NCBI GenBank assembly: GCA_965117035.1
Contig: OZ220748.1
Span: 2,232,001-2,296,000, forward strand
DNA from: CAZENU01 sp965117035
Lineage (GTDB): Bacteria; Chloroflexota; Dehalococcoidia; Lucifugimonadales; CAZENU01
Direction of reading: 5' to 3'
Length of the DNA: 64,000 nt
Shown: piece by piece, positions 51,426 through 59,032 of the stretch
Position numbering within the stretch: position 1 is the first letter of the stretch
Layout of the letters: each line of letters begins with the position of its first letter
Translations under genes and position numbers: made by a program
Notes under the pieces: generated by a model
Database searches by the model: none
Seen by the model: the letters and a program-made list of their open reading frames with translations, nothing else
Told to the model about the DNA's origin: nothing

Positions 51426-51536
51426 AAGAACGAGTCCATGGTGTCGCCTGTCAATAGACAACGTGCATGCCGCTCCCCGTCAAGCCGTGTGCACCATCCT
51501 GTCTGGACGACGCCTGCGTCGAAGACTCGCGTGATG

Positions 51537-51566
51537 TTGACTGGCCGGAAAACGCGCTGATACACT
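51537..51566 (+). promoter_or_regulatory. Promoter of the CADD-family gene
   Basis: TTGACT (51537-51542), 18 bases, TACACT (51561-51566). The leader to TTG 51630 is about 58 bases. Confidence 0.6.
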
Positions 51567-51629
51567 CGCGTTGGCTCGCGCCGATGGCGATATCGAATGC
51601 GGCCGAGACCTCGCCGGAGGAGTGTTCCA

Positions 51630-52295
51630 TTGACGACAGACCTGATCGAACGCATCGACGACATGGTCCAGCGGCGAAGCCTGCTCACGCACCCCTTCTA
51701 CGAGGCGTGGAACAGGGGCGATCTGCCACTGGAGTCGCTTCGCGAGTACGCCGGGCAGTACTACCACTTCGAGGCCGCCTACCCGACGTTCCTGAGCGGG
51801 CTCCACCACCGCTGCGACGATCCGGCCGTCAGGCAGATGGTCCTGGACAACCTCTGGGACGAGGAGCACGGCGAGGACAACCACGTCGAGTTGTGGCTGC
51901 GCTTCTGCGACGCCCTGGGGCTGGACCGGGAGCAGGTGCGCTCCGGAGCGGCCGTCGCGGCAACCGAGTCGCTGGTCGGCAGGTACCGGGAACTGACGTC
52001 GTCCGGGCCGCTGGCGCCCGGCGCGGCGGCGCTCTACGCCTTCGAGTCGCAGGTCCCTGCCGTCGCGTCCGCCAAGATCGACGGCCTTCGGCGCTTCTAC
52101 GGGATGGACGACGACAGGTCGGTATCGTTCTTCCGGGTGCACCGTACGCTGGACATCGAGCACGCGGGCGCGGAGCGTGAGATGGTCGCCACGCTGGCGG
52201 AGGCGGAGTCCAGCCATGCCGAGGTCCTCGAGGCCGTAGACGAGGCCACGGCCAGCCTGTGGAGCTTCCTCGACGGCGTGTACGACTCGGACTAA
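51630..52295 (+). CDS. CADD/PqqC-like folate-associated protein
   Basis: 221 residues of heme-oxygenase-like helical fold. The family pattern is clear: RSLLTHPFYEAWNRGDLPLESLREYAGQYYHFEAAYP, then NLWDEEHGEDNHVELWLRF with the Glu/His metal ligands, and later FRVHRTLDIEHAGAE with the second His pair. Chlamydial CADD uses two irons and one of its own Tyr residues to make p-aminobenzoate; relatives lie with folate genes. A similar role in pABA supply is plausible here but not shown. TTG 51630 is chosen because GGAGGAG lies seven bases before it. Confidence 0.85.
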   Translation: MTTDLIERIDDMVQRRSLLTHPFYEAWNRGDLPLESLREYAGQYYHFEAAYPTFLSGLHHRCDDPAVRQMVLDNLWDEEHGEDNHVELWLRFCDALGLDREQVRSGAAVAATESLVGRYRELTSSGPLAPGAAALYAFESQVPAVASAKIDGLRRFYGMDDDRSVSFFRVHRTLDIEHAGAEREMVATLAEAESSHAEVLEAVDEATASLWSFLDGVYDSD

Positions 52296-52316
52296 CCGGG
52301 ACGCGTCCTCCAAATC

Positions 52317-52853
52317 TCAGTTCGGGGGTGGCGCTTCCGGGCAGACGTCCGTCGTCGGCCGCGAGGCTCTCGGCAGCCAGTAGAGCAGACACCATGCGAC
52401 GCCGGCCGCGGCGGGCAGCAGCCCCCACAGCGCGGCGAACAGCCTGAGCACCGCGCTCTCGGACGCGCCGCTGGAGGCCGCCCAGGCCATACCCTGGGCC
52501 AGCGCGGCGAGGCCGAAGACGTGCAGCGCCACGGATCCTGTGCCTAGTCCGGCGATCCACGCCGCGCGCGCGGCCGCGCCGATCCCCACGGCGGCAAGCA
52601 CCAGCACCGCGAGCAGCACCGGCCCGTAGTGCAGGACCAAGCCGTCGACAGCCAACGGGCCAGGCCGGCCGTCTACGGTGACCAGGATGTGGCGACCCGC
52701 GGAGTCCAGCTCCGCGCCGCCAGCCAGCCACCTGGCCGTCACGACCAGCATCTCGTTGTAGCGGGCGGCGACGGGGAGCCACACCAGGGGGGCCAATAGC
52801 AGCAGCACCGCGGCCCTGAAGGCGAACGTCAGCAGGTCAGGCGTTCGCAGCAC
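52317..52853 (-). CDS. Exosortase-associated membrane protein (hypothetical)
   Basis: 178 residues with about four membrane helices (FAFRAAVLLLLAPLVWLPVA; PVLLAVLVLAAVGIGAA; VALHVFGLAALAQGMAWA; LRLFAALWGLLPAAAGVAWCLLYWL) and a short periplasmic loop after the first (ELDSAGRHILVTVDGRPG). Its start overlaps the exosortase gene by 17 bp. Small multi-helix proteins next to exosortase H-type genes are known; this one fits by position and size. Function unknown. Confidence 0.7.
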   Translation of the reverse strand: MLRTPDLLTFAFRAAVLLLLAPLVWLPVAARYNEMLVVTARWLAGGAELDSAGRHILVTVDGRPGPLAVDGLVLHYGPVLLAVLVLAAVGIGAAARAAWIAGLGTGSVALHVFGLAALAQGMAWAASSGASESAVLRLFAALWGLLPAAAGVAWCLLYWLPRASRPTTDVCPEAPPPN

Positions 52854-53343
52854 GCGCCGAGGCCTGCGACCACAGCAGCCAGAGCAGGACCGCCGCGACG
52901 ATCATCGCCGGCTGCCAGACCAGGAGGTGGGCCACATCGAGGTGCTCCGGATAGGCGGAGCCGGCCCAGAAGAGGCTGGCGATGCGGACCGCGTTCAGGG
53001 CCGACAGCGCGAGCAGTCCCAGCGCGGCGCCGAGCAGCCTGGCGCGGGCGTTCGACGGGTACGCGGCCACCGCGCCCATGAACAGGAACAGCGGAGCGAC
53101 CGCGGTGCACTCTGCGACCACGACAACCGCGAAGCTGCCGGATGCGATCGTCGCGCCGTCGACGACGGCGGGCGTTCCGGCCAGGCCAAGCGCAAGGCCC
53201 GAGACCCTCGAGGTCCACTCGGAGACGCGTCCGACCCAGTCACTGCCCAGGTAGCCGTAGTAGAACGCCGCGGCGAGCGCGAAGCTGGCGGCCAGCACCA
53301 GCCACGACACGCGCGCAGGGCGCTCCGCGTCCTTCCCCCGCAT
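52837..53343 (-). CDS. Exosortase/archaeosortase family protein, XrtH-like
   Basis: Polytopic membrane cysteine transpeptidase family, 168 residues. The catalytic triad is readable: Cys in VVVVAECTAVAPLFLFMGA, Arg in LNAVRIASLFWAG and His in HLDVAHLLVWQPA. Exosortases cut C-terminal sorting tails (PEP-CTERM and similar) from exported proteins. The short length and ECT motif resemble exosortase H. ATG 53343 has GGAG six bases before. No protein with a recognisable sorting tail is seen in this window. Confidence 0.8.
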   Translation of the reverse strand: MRGKDAERPARVSWLVLAASFALAAAFYYGYLGSDWVGRVSEWTSRVSGLALGLAGTPAVVDGATIASGSFAVVVVAECTAVAPLFLFMGAVAAYPSNARARLLGAALGLLALSALNAVRIASLFWAGSAYPEHLDVAHLLVWQPAMIVAAVLLWLLWSQASARAANA

Positions 53344-53371
53344 GGCATCTCCACCCCAAGAGATCCCGCCA

Positions 53372-53403
53372 GCACATGTGCAGGCGCCTGCATGCACATG
53401 TGC
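53372..53403. promoter_or_regulatory. Tandem palindromic operator upstream of the exosortase gene
   Basis: Two perfect copies of the 10-bp palindrome GCACATGTGC (53372-53381 and 53394-53403) are 22 bp apart, two helical turns, and between them overlaps the 14-bp palindrome TGCAGGCGCCTGCA. The block lies 29 bp upstream of the exosortase ATG and downstream of a TAGAAT box. It is very likely a binding site for a dimeric regulator working cooperatively; the regulator is not identified. Confidence 0.6.
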
Positions 53404-53417
53404 GGCTGCGGTGCAGC

Positions 53418-53423
53418 ATTCTA
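53418..53423 (-). promoter_or_regulatory. Probable -10 box of the exosortase operon
   Basis: TAGAAT on the minus strand (53423-53418). No good -35 element is seen. The start point would be about 53411, so the tandem palindromes would lie in the first 40 transcribed bases. Confidence 0.4.
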
Positions 53424-53505
53424 CACGACAAGCGGGGGTCGCGCTACGTCCCGTGGCGCCACACCTCGACGCGCGTGTAGAGCGCCCACACGACCACTCG
53501 CAACC

Positions 53506-53535
53506 TTGATGGAGCGTGGCCCGGTAGCCCATAAT
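53506..53535 (+). promoter_or_regulatory. Promoter of alaS-ruvX
   Basis: TTGATG (53506-53511), 18 bases, CATAAT (53530-53535). The leader to ATG 53568 is about 26 bases, which argues against a longer alaS reading frame starting at 53538. Confidence 0.65.
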
Positions 53536-53567
53536 CGTTGGACGCCAACGAATCGAGACGAGGTACG

Positions 53568-56237
53568 ATGCCGCCCACCTCCAGTGACGACATACGCGAG
53601 GCCTTCCTGAGCTACTTCGAGTCCCGGGGCCACCAGCGGGTCGCGAGCTCTTCGCTGATCCCCGTTGGCGACCCGACGCTGCTGCTGACAAACGCGGGCA
53701 TGGTGCAGTTCAAGCCGTACTTCTCCGGCGAAGCGACGCCGCCGAACCCCAGGCTGGCGTCGTCTCAGAAGTCGTTCCGCACCCTCGACATCGACGAGGT
53801 CGGCGACTCGACCCACCTGACGATGTTCGAGATGCTCGGGAACTTCAGCTTCGGCGACTACTTCAAGGACGGCGCCATGGGGTTCGCGGTGGAGTGCCTC
53901 GAGTCGGCGATGGGCCTGCCGAGGGAGAACTTCGCCGCCACCGTCCACGAGGGCGACGACGAGGCGTACGAGCTGTGGCAGAAGCACGGCATCCCGGCGG
54001 ACCGCATCTACCGGTTCGGAGACGCCGACAACTGGTGGGGGCCGCCCATACACGGCGAAGAGGGGCCGTGCGGACCGTGCGCCGAGCTCCACTACGACTT
54101 CGGAGACCGGCGCCCCGGATGCGGGCTCGACGACTGCGGCCCCAACTGCGAGAACGTGGACCCGGAGACCGGGCTCGCCTGCGGGCGCTACGTGGAGCTG
54201 TGGAACCTCGTGTTCATGCAGTTCTACCGGCACCCGGACGGCAGCATGCCGCCGCTGCCGCAGACCGGCATCGACACGGGAATGGGGTTCGAACGGCTCG
54301 TCGTCGTTCTGCAGGACGTCGAGACGATCTACCAGACCGACCTGTTCCTGCCGCTCATCCGCAGGATAGAGGCGATCACGGGCCGCGACGCCGACGAGAG
54401 CGCCGAGGTGACGCAGGCGATGCGCGTCGTGGCCGAGCACGGCCGCAGCGCCGCCTTCCTGATAGCCGACGGCGTCGTGCCCTCGAACGACGGGCGCGGC
54501 TACGTCCTGAGACGCCTCGTGCGGCGGGCGATCCGCCACGCCCGCAGGCTGGGCCTCGACGAGCCGTTCCTCGGCCAGATGGCGGACGCCGTCACCGACC
54601 TGATGGGCGACGCCTACCCGGAGCTGAGGAACAACCGCGACTTCGTGCAGACGGTCATCAAGCTGGAGGAGGAGCGCTTCCTGTCCGTCTTCCAGAACGG
54701 CTACGCGATGCTGACCGACGCGCTCGCGGGCGCCGACTCGCTGTCGGGCGAGACGGCCTTCCGGCTGTGGGACACCTACGGCTTCCCGGTCGAGATGACC
54801 GAGGAGATCGCCGCGGAGAGCGGCGTAGGCGTCGACATGGACGGCTTCCAGCGCGAGATGGAGGCGCAGCGGAGCCGCGCGAGGGCGTCGGCCCAGTTTG
54901 GCGCCGACCGCGCGAAGATACGCCTCTACGAGAGCCTCGGCGTGGGCGGCGCCAGGTTCCTCGGCTACGAGCGCGTCACGGCGGACAGCGTGGTAGTCGG
55001 CATCGTCTCCAACGACCGGGTCGTGGGCGAGGCGTCCGACGGCGACGAGGTCGAGCTCGCGTTGATGGAGACGCCCTTCTACGCGGAGGGCGGCGGGCAG
55101 GTGGGAGACGCGGGCGACATAGTCGGGCCCGGCGGCAAGCTGCAGGTCACCGACACGCAGGAGGTCCTGCCGGGGCTGACGATGCACTTCGGCAAGGTAG
55201 TCGACGGGAAGCTGTCGCTGGGCGACAGGGTGGACGCGTACGTGGACCCCATACGGCGGCAGGACACGGCGCGCAACCACACGGCGACGCACATGCTCCA
55301 CGCCGCGCTCCGGCAGGTGCTGGGCCCCCACGTCCGTCAGGCCGGGTCGCTCGTCGCGCCCGACCGGCTGCGGTTCGACTTCAGCCACGTCGAGGCGATG
55401 ACCGCGGACGAGATAGAGTCGGTCGAGTGGCTGGTCAACGAGAAGATACGCGAGAACGCCCGCGTCCACCACAGCGAGGACTCGTACCGCTCCGCGCTCG
55501 ACCGGGGCGCGCTGGCCTTCTTCGGCGACAAGTACGAGGATACGGTGCGGCTGGTGGAGATCGCCAACGGCGCGACCTTCAGCTTCGAGGTGTGCGGCGG
55601 CACCCACGTCCACAGGACCGGCGAGCTGGGCGCCGTCTACGTCATGGGCGAGTCGAGCATCGGCGCGGGCATGCGCCGCATAGAGGCCGTCAGCGGCAGG
55701 GGCGCCGAGCGCACGGTGCGCAGCCGGCTCAACGCGAGCGATACGGCGGCGGCCACCCTCAGCACGACCGTCGACGAACTCGGCGACCGCATAGAGGGGC
55801 TGCTCCAGGAGCTCGACGAGGCGCGGCGCGCCCGCGAGACAGCCGACAGGCGACTGGCGGCCTCCGCGGCCGAGAGCCTGCTCGATCTGAAGCAGGACGT
55901 CGACGGCGTGGCGCTCGTTGCCGCGAGGGTCTCGGTCGCCCAGGTCGACGCGCTCAGGGATATGGGCGACTGGCTGCGCGACAAGCTGGGCAGCGGAGTC
56001 GTCGCGCTGGGCTCCGTCGTGGACGAGAGGCCGACGCTCATCGTCATGGTCACGGCCGACCTCGTTTCGTCCGGCGTCGACGCAGCGAAGATCGCGCGCG
56101 GCGCCGCGGCGGCCATCAAGGGCGGCGGAGGCGGACGGCCCGAGGTGGCCCAGGCGGGAGGACGCGACGCCGGCGGGCTGGACGAAGCGCTGAAGCTCGT
56201 GCCTGGCCTGCTGCGAGGCGGAGACGGCGCCGCTTGA
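53568..56237 (+). CDS. alaS: Alanine--tRNA ligase
   Basis: 889 residues from ATG 53568 (GAGG before it). Class II catalytic core: FLSYFESRGHQRVASSSLIP, TNAGMVQFKPYFSG and the strand with GIDTGMGFERL. The editing domain has HTATHMLHAAL and CGGTHVHRTGELG, whose His/Cys residues bind zinc and clear mischarged Ser/Gly. The C-terminal C-Ala domain ends GGGGRPEVAQAGGRD. Near residue 190 there is a Cys-rich insert (CGPCAELHYDFG, then GCGLDDCGPNCENVDPETGLACG), seen also in other bacterial AlaRS. The stop overlaps the ruvX start. Confidence 0.97.
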   Translation: MPPTSSDDIREAFLSYFESRGHQRVASSSLIPVGDPTLLLTNAGMVQFKPYFSGEATPPNPRLASSQKSFRTLDIDEVGDSTHLTMFEMLGNFSFGDYFKDGAMGFAVECLESAMGLPRENFAATVHEGDDEAYELWQKHGIPADRIYRFGDADNWWGPPIHGEEGPCGPCAELHYDFGDRRPGCGLDDCGPNCENVDPETGLACGRYVELWNLVFMQFYRHPDGSMPPLPQTGIDTGMGFERLVVVLQDVETIYQTDLFLPLIRRIEAITGRDADESAEVTQAMRVVAEHGRSAAFLIADGVVPSNDGRGYVLRRLVRRAIRHARRLGLDEPFLGQMADAVTDLMGDAYPELRNNRDFVQTVIKLEEERFLSVFQNGYAMLTDALAGADSLSGETAFRLWDTYGFPVEMTEEIAAESGVGVDMDGFQREMEAQRSRARASAQFGADRAKIRLYESLGVGGARFLGYERVTADSVVVGIVSNDRVVGEASDGDEVELALMETPFYAEGGGQVGDAGDIVGPGGKLQVTDTQEVLPGLTMHFGKVVDGKLSLGDRVDAYVDPIRRQDTARNHTATHMLHAALRQVLGPHVRQAGSLVAPDRLRFDFSHVEAMTADEIESVEWLVNEKIRENARVHHSEDSYRSALDRGALAFFGDKYEDTVRLVEIANGATFSFEVCGGTHVHRTGELGAVYVMGESSIGAGMRRIEAVSGRGAERTVRSRLNASDTAAATLSTTVDELGDRIEGLLQELDEARRARETADRRLAASAAESLLDLKQDVDGVALVAARVSVAQVDALRDMGDWLRDKLGSGVVALGSVVDERPTLIVMVTADLVSSGVDAAKIARGAAAAIKGGGGGRPEVAQAGGRDAGGLDEALKLVPGLLRGGDGAA

Positions 56238-56677
56238 GGCTGCTCGCGCTGGACGTCGGCGAAAGGCGCATCGGCGTGGCGGTCAGCGACTCTCTCGGCA
56301 TCCTGGCCTCACCGCTGACGACCATCAACAGGAGCTCCGAGGAGCGCGACTCGCGAGCCGTGCTCGACCTCGCAGCCGAGCACGAGGTCGGCGGCATCGT
56401 CGTCGGCATCCCGTACTCGCTGTCTGGCGAGCGGGGCCCGCAGGCCCTTGCGGTCGAGCGCTTCAGGGACGCGCTCGCGGCGCGGGCGGGCGTCCCCGTC
56501 ATCGACCAGGACGAGCGTTACTCGACCGTGGAGGCCGAGCGCCTGCTGCGGGAGACGGGAGTCGAGCCATCCAGGGACCGCGCCCGGGTCGACGCCGCCG
56601 CGGCGGCGGTCGTACTGCAGTCCTACCTGGACGCGGGCAGGGTGACAGGACCGGGCGTCGGGGGCGGCGAGGCTTAG
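56234..56677 (+). CDS. ruvX: YqgF/RuvX family putative pre-16S rRNA nuclease
   Basis: 147 residues of RNase H fold. LLALDVGERRIGVAVSD is the N-terminal acidic strand, VVGIPYSLSGERGPQA the substrate loop, DERYSTVEAERLL and the last Asp in RVDAAAAAVVLQSYLD complete the active site. The family matures 16S rRNA ends; older annotation calls it a Holliday junction resolvase. The TTG start overlaps the alaS TGA; the alaS-ruvX pairing is common in bacteria. Confidence 0.93.
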   Translation: MRLLALDVGERRIGVAVSDSLGILASPLTTINRSSEERDSRAVLDLAAEHEVGGIVVGIPYSLSGERGPQALAVERFRDALAARAGVPVIDQDERYSTVEAERLLRETGVEPSRDRARVDAAAAAVVLQSYLDAGRVTGPGVGGGEA

Positions 56678-56719
56678 TCTGTCCCGCCGCGCCGACGGGG
56701 TCCGGTCACGCCGTAGCCG

Positions 56720-57433
56720 CTACTCCTCCTCGACCCTGCCCCACTGACCGCAGCCGATCGACCTGAACGCCACGTCGGTCGGAGCGATCTGTATCTGGAC
56801 AGGGGCGCCGGTGGTGTCTGCGACGATGATGTCTTTGGCCTCACCGCTCAGGCCCCTCAGCCTTGCCCAGTAGCACCCGGGAAAGCCGAAGCTCGACGGC
56901 GGAGGTATCGTCCGATAGAGCCCGGGCTTGATCTCCTCGCCAACGCGCCACGTCCCGTCGAGGAAGCTGTCGTTGGCGGGCACGGCCCAGGGCACGGACA
57001 TGAACGACCGGCCCGGCTCTCCCCGCGGCCCCTGCTCCCCGGGCTCGCCCTGGGGGCCCTGGGGTCCCTGCTCACCGGACCCACCCGTCGGCCCCTGCGG
57101 CCCCGCGGGACCTCGCAGGCCTCTCTCGCCCTCCGGCCCCTGTTCGCCGGGCGGGCCCTGGTTTCCCCGCGCTCCCGGCAGTCCGGGCGCTCCATCCTGT
57201 CCGGGCTCGCCCTGCGCTCCGGCCGGACCCTGCGGACCCTGGGGACCAGCGTCGCCCGCGGGGCCCTGGGGGCCGGCCGCGCCCTCGGGACCGGCGGGCC
57301 CGGCGTCGCCCTTGGCATCTGCCAGGCTCTCCTGCACGATCTCCCTGACCTCCTCCTCCGACAGGCCGGAGGAACACGCCAGGCCGGCTGTGACGAGCAA
57401 CAGGACCAACCACCAAACGAAACCTTTTCTCAC
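56720..57433 (-). CDS. Collagen-like triple-helix lipoprotein
   Basis: 237 residues from GTG 57433 (G-rich Shine-Dalgarno site). Signal peptide with lipobox VTAGLACSS gives a lipidated Cys near residue 20. A short helix (EEEVREIVQESLADAK) is followed by about 33 uninterrupted Gly-X-Y triplets (residues about 43-142), rich in GPQ, GPA and GEP, as in bacterial collagens. The C-terminal domain of about 80 residues (GTWRVGEEIKPGLYRTI, CYWARLRGLSGEAKDIIVADT, PTDVAFRSIGCGQWG) has two Cys and resembles a small extracellular domain of actinobacterial lipoproteins. Likely a surface-exposed rod; ligand unknown. Confidence 0.88.
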   Translation of the reverse strand: MRKGFVWWLVLLLVTAGLACSSGLSEEEVREIVQESLADAKGDAGPAGPEGAAGPQGPAGDAGPQGPQGPAGAQGEPGQDGAPGLPGARGNQGPPGEQGPEGERGLRGPAGPQGPTGGSGEQGPQGPQGEPGEQGPRGEPGRSFMSVPWAVPANDSFLDGTWRVGEEIKPGLYRTIPPPSSFGFPGCYWARLRGLSGEAKDIIVADTTGAPVQIQIAPTDVAFRSIGCGQWGRVEEE

Positions 57434-57547
57434 TGGACCCCCCCTTTGTCGGCAGAGGATTCGGCCCTTCGCGCGTACGCGTGCGGGCGCGGAGGCGGCA
57501 CAGGCAGCCAGACCGTGCGGTCCACTGGCGGCCCACGCCGAGCCGTA

Positions 57548-57564
57548 CTTGTACAGTGTACTAG
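57548..57564. promoter_or_regulatory. Possible palindromic operator upstream of the collagen-like gene
   Basis: CTTGTACAGTGTACTAG is an imperfect palindrome around GTACA/TGTAC, about 115 bp upstream of the GTG start, beside the AT-rich TCGTATAAGAAAAAT. It may be an operator; no promoter is clear. Confidence 0.3.
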
Positions 57565-57711
57565 CAATCGTATAAGAAAAATCACGCCCGAAGGTCAGCA
57601 AATCGGCAAAATACGACAGGACGCCAGCCGTGAGGGACCATTCAACCGGCCGTCGGCTCGGCCCTCCGGTCGAGGGAAGGGCCCAACCAGAATCGGTCCG
57701 GCCGGGCTGCG

Positions 57712-58527
57712 CTACGGTGTGTCGCGCAGGCGGTCGTAGGTCATCGGCGACAGGGCCGCGATGCCGCCGTCGACCGGCAGCACGACTCCGGTCACCCACC
57801 GGGCCTCGTCGCTGGCGAGGTAGACGGCCGCCCAGCCGACGTCCCAGCCGGTGCCCTCCATCTTCAGCATGGCGGCCGCGGCGCGGCGCTCCCGCAGGCC
57901 CTCCGTCATCGAGTCGGCCACCAGCGGCGTGTAGACGAGTCCGGGGGCGATGCAGTTGACGCGGATGTTGTCGGCGCCGTGGTCGGCGGCCATCGACATC
58001 GTGAGGCCGATGACGGCCGACTTCGACGCCGTGTAGGGCGTCGTGCCGTGGGCGCGCAGGCCCGCGATCGACGAAGTCGTGATGATCGAGCCGCCGCCGC
58101 CGCGGACCATCTCGGGTATAGCGTGCTTCGACGCGAGCATGATGCTCTTGACGTTGACCGCCATGACCCGGTCCCAGTCCTCCTCCGACACCTCGACGAC
58201 CGTCTGCCTCTTGGGAATGCCGACGTTGTTGTCGAGCACGTCCAGCCTGCCGTAGCGCTCGACCGCGGCGGCGACCATGGCGCGGCAGTCGTCGTCGCTG
58301 GTCACGTCCGCCGCCATCGCGGACGCCTCGCCGCCCTCGGCCTCGATGATCTCCAGCGTCTCCTCGGCCCGCTCGCGAACGGCGTCGACCAGGAGCACCC
58401 TCGCGCCCTCGCGGGCGAAGAGCACCGCGGTCGCCTTGCCGTTGCCGATGCCGGGCCCGCGGGACCCCGCCCCGGTGACGATGGCGACCTTCCCCTCGAG
58501 CCTCGGCCTGCGTTCGATTCCCGCCAT
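57712..58527 (-). CDS. Short-chain dehydrogenase/reductase
   Basis: 271 residues starting MAGIERRPRLEGKVAIVTGAG, with GGAG six bases before ATG 58527; a 13-residue longer form is possible. Cofactor loop TGAGSRGPGIGNGKA, DNNVG in place of NNAG, catalytic Ser in ITTSSIAG and YTASK for Tyr and Lys. C-terminal WVTGVVLPVDGG is standard. The GSRGPGIGNG loop is somewhat long. Substrate unknown. No operon partner is apparent. Confidence 0.9.
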   Translation of the reverse strand: MAGIERRPRLEGKVAIVTGAGSRGPGIGNGKATAVLFAREGARVLLVDAVRERAEETLEIIEAEGGEASAMAADVTSDDDCRAMVAAAVERYGRLDVLDNNVGIPKRQTVVEVSEEDWDRVMAVNVKSIMLASKHAIPEMVRGGGGSIITTSSIAGLRAHGTTPYTASKSAVIGLTMSMAADHGADNIRVNCIAPGLVYTPLVADSMTEGLRERRAAAAMLKMEGTGWDVGWAAVYLASDEARWVTGVVLPVDGGIAALSPMTYDRLRDTP

Positions 58528-58611
58528 GACGCGCTCCGATGCCGTCGTCTGAACGTATCCCCGCAACGATACACGTTCACGCCAAGTCCTGGGAAGCCGG
58601 CGGCGGCGGGC

Positions 58612-58724
58612 GTAACTGTTCAGAGTTGATGGGACGGACGCCGCCCAGCCCCCTGGATACCCGCCTGCGCGGGTATGACGGAGCTCCGGTTACCCTGACA
58701 TCCTCACGGAGTCTGAACAGTTAC
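58612..58724. repeat. Dispersed palindromic repeat, family A copy 5
   Basis: 113 bp with near-perfect inverted ends: GTAACTGTTCAGAGTT and GTCTGAACAGTTAC. Its interior differs from copy 1, carrying the common GGATACCCGCCTGCGCGGGTATGAC palindrome core. So the ends are shared while the centre has been exchanged. Confidence 0.75.
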
Positions 58725-58816
58725 CGGCGGGCGTAGGGCAACCGCCCAGTTCTGTTGGGAGCAACCTGGGCCTTAGGGCGCCGTAACCGTCGAGTCCCCT
58801 CGGTGTGGGGCCGCCG

Positions 58817-58880
58817 TCGAACAACCCGTTCGCCCCGAGTGCCCCGACGCTCCGTCGGGGTGTATCGAGGGGCCGCGCGA
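58817..58880. repeat. Family A fragment, inverted
   Basis: The reverse complement of the GATACACCCCGACG/CGTCGGGGCACTCGGGG module found at 32860-32915 and 38120-38165. It lacks the GTAAC ends. Confidence 0.65.
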
Positions 58881-58961
58881 CTTGGCTTCTGGGTGGGGCC
58901 GAAGTCAGTATGGGTGGAGCGTTGCGTGCAACCTCGAGTCTCAGCAGCCGGCAGCATCTCG

Positions 58962-58990
58962 TTGACACCCCACGGGCCCTGAAATACATT
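58962..58990 (+). promoter_or_regulatory. Promoter of the amidase gene
   Basis: TTGACA (58962-58967), exactly 17 bases, TACATT (58985-58990); about 36 bases of leader to ATG 59033. Confidence 0.75.
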
Positions 58991-59032
58991 ACCGGCGCTC
59001 CCGCGAACCCCCGCCGCACGGAGGCTCCGACC

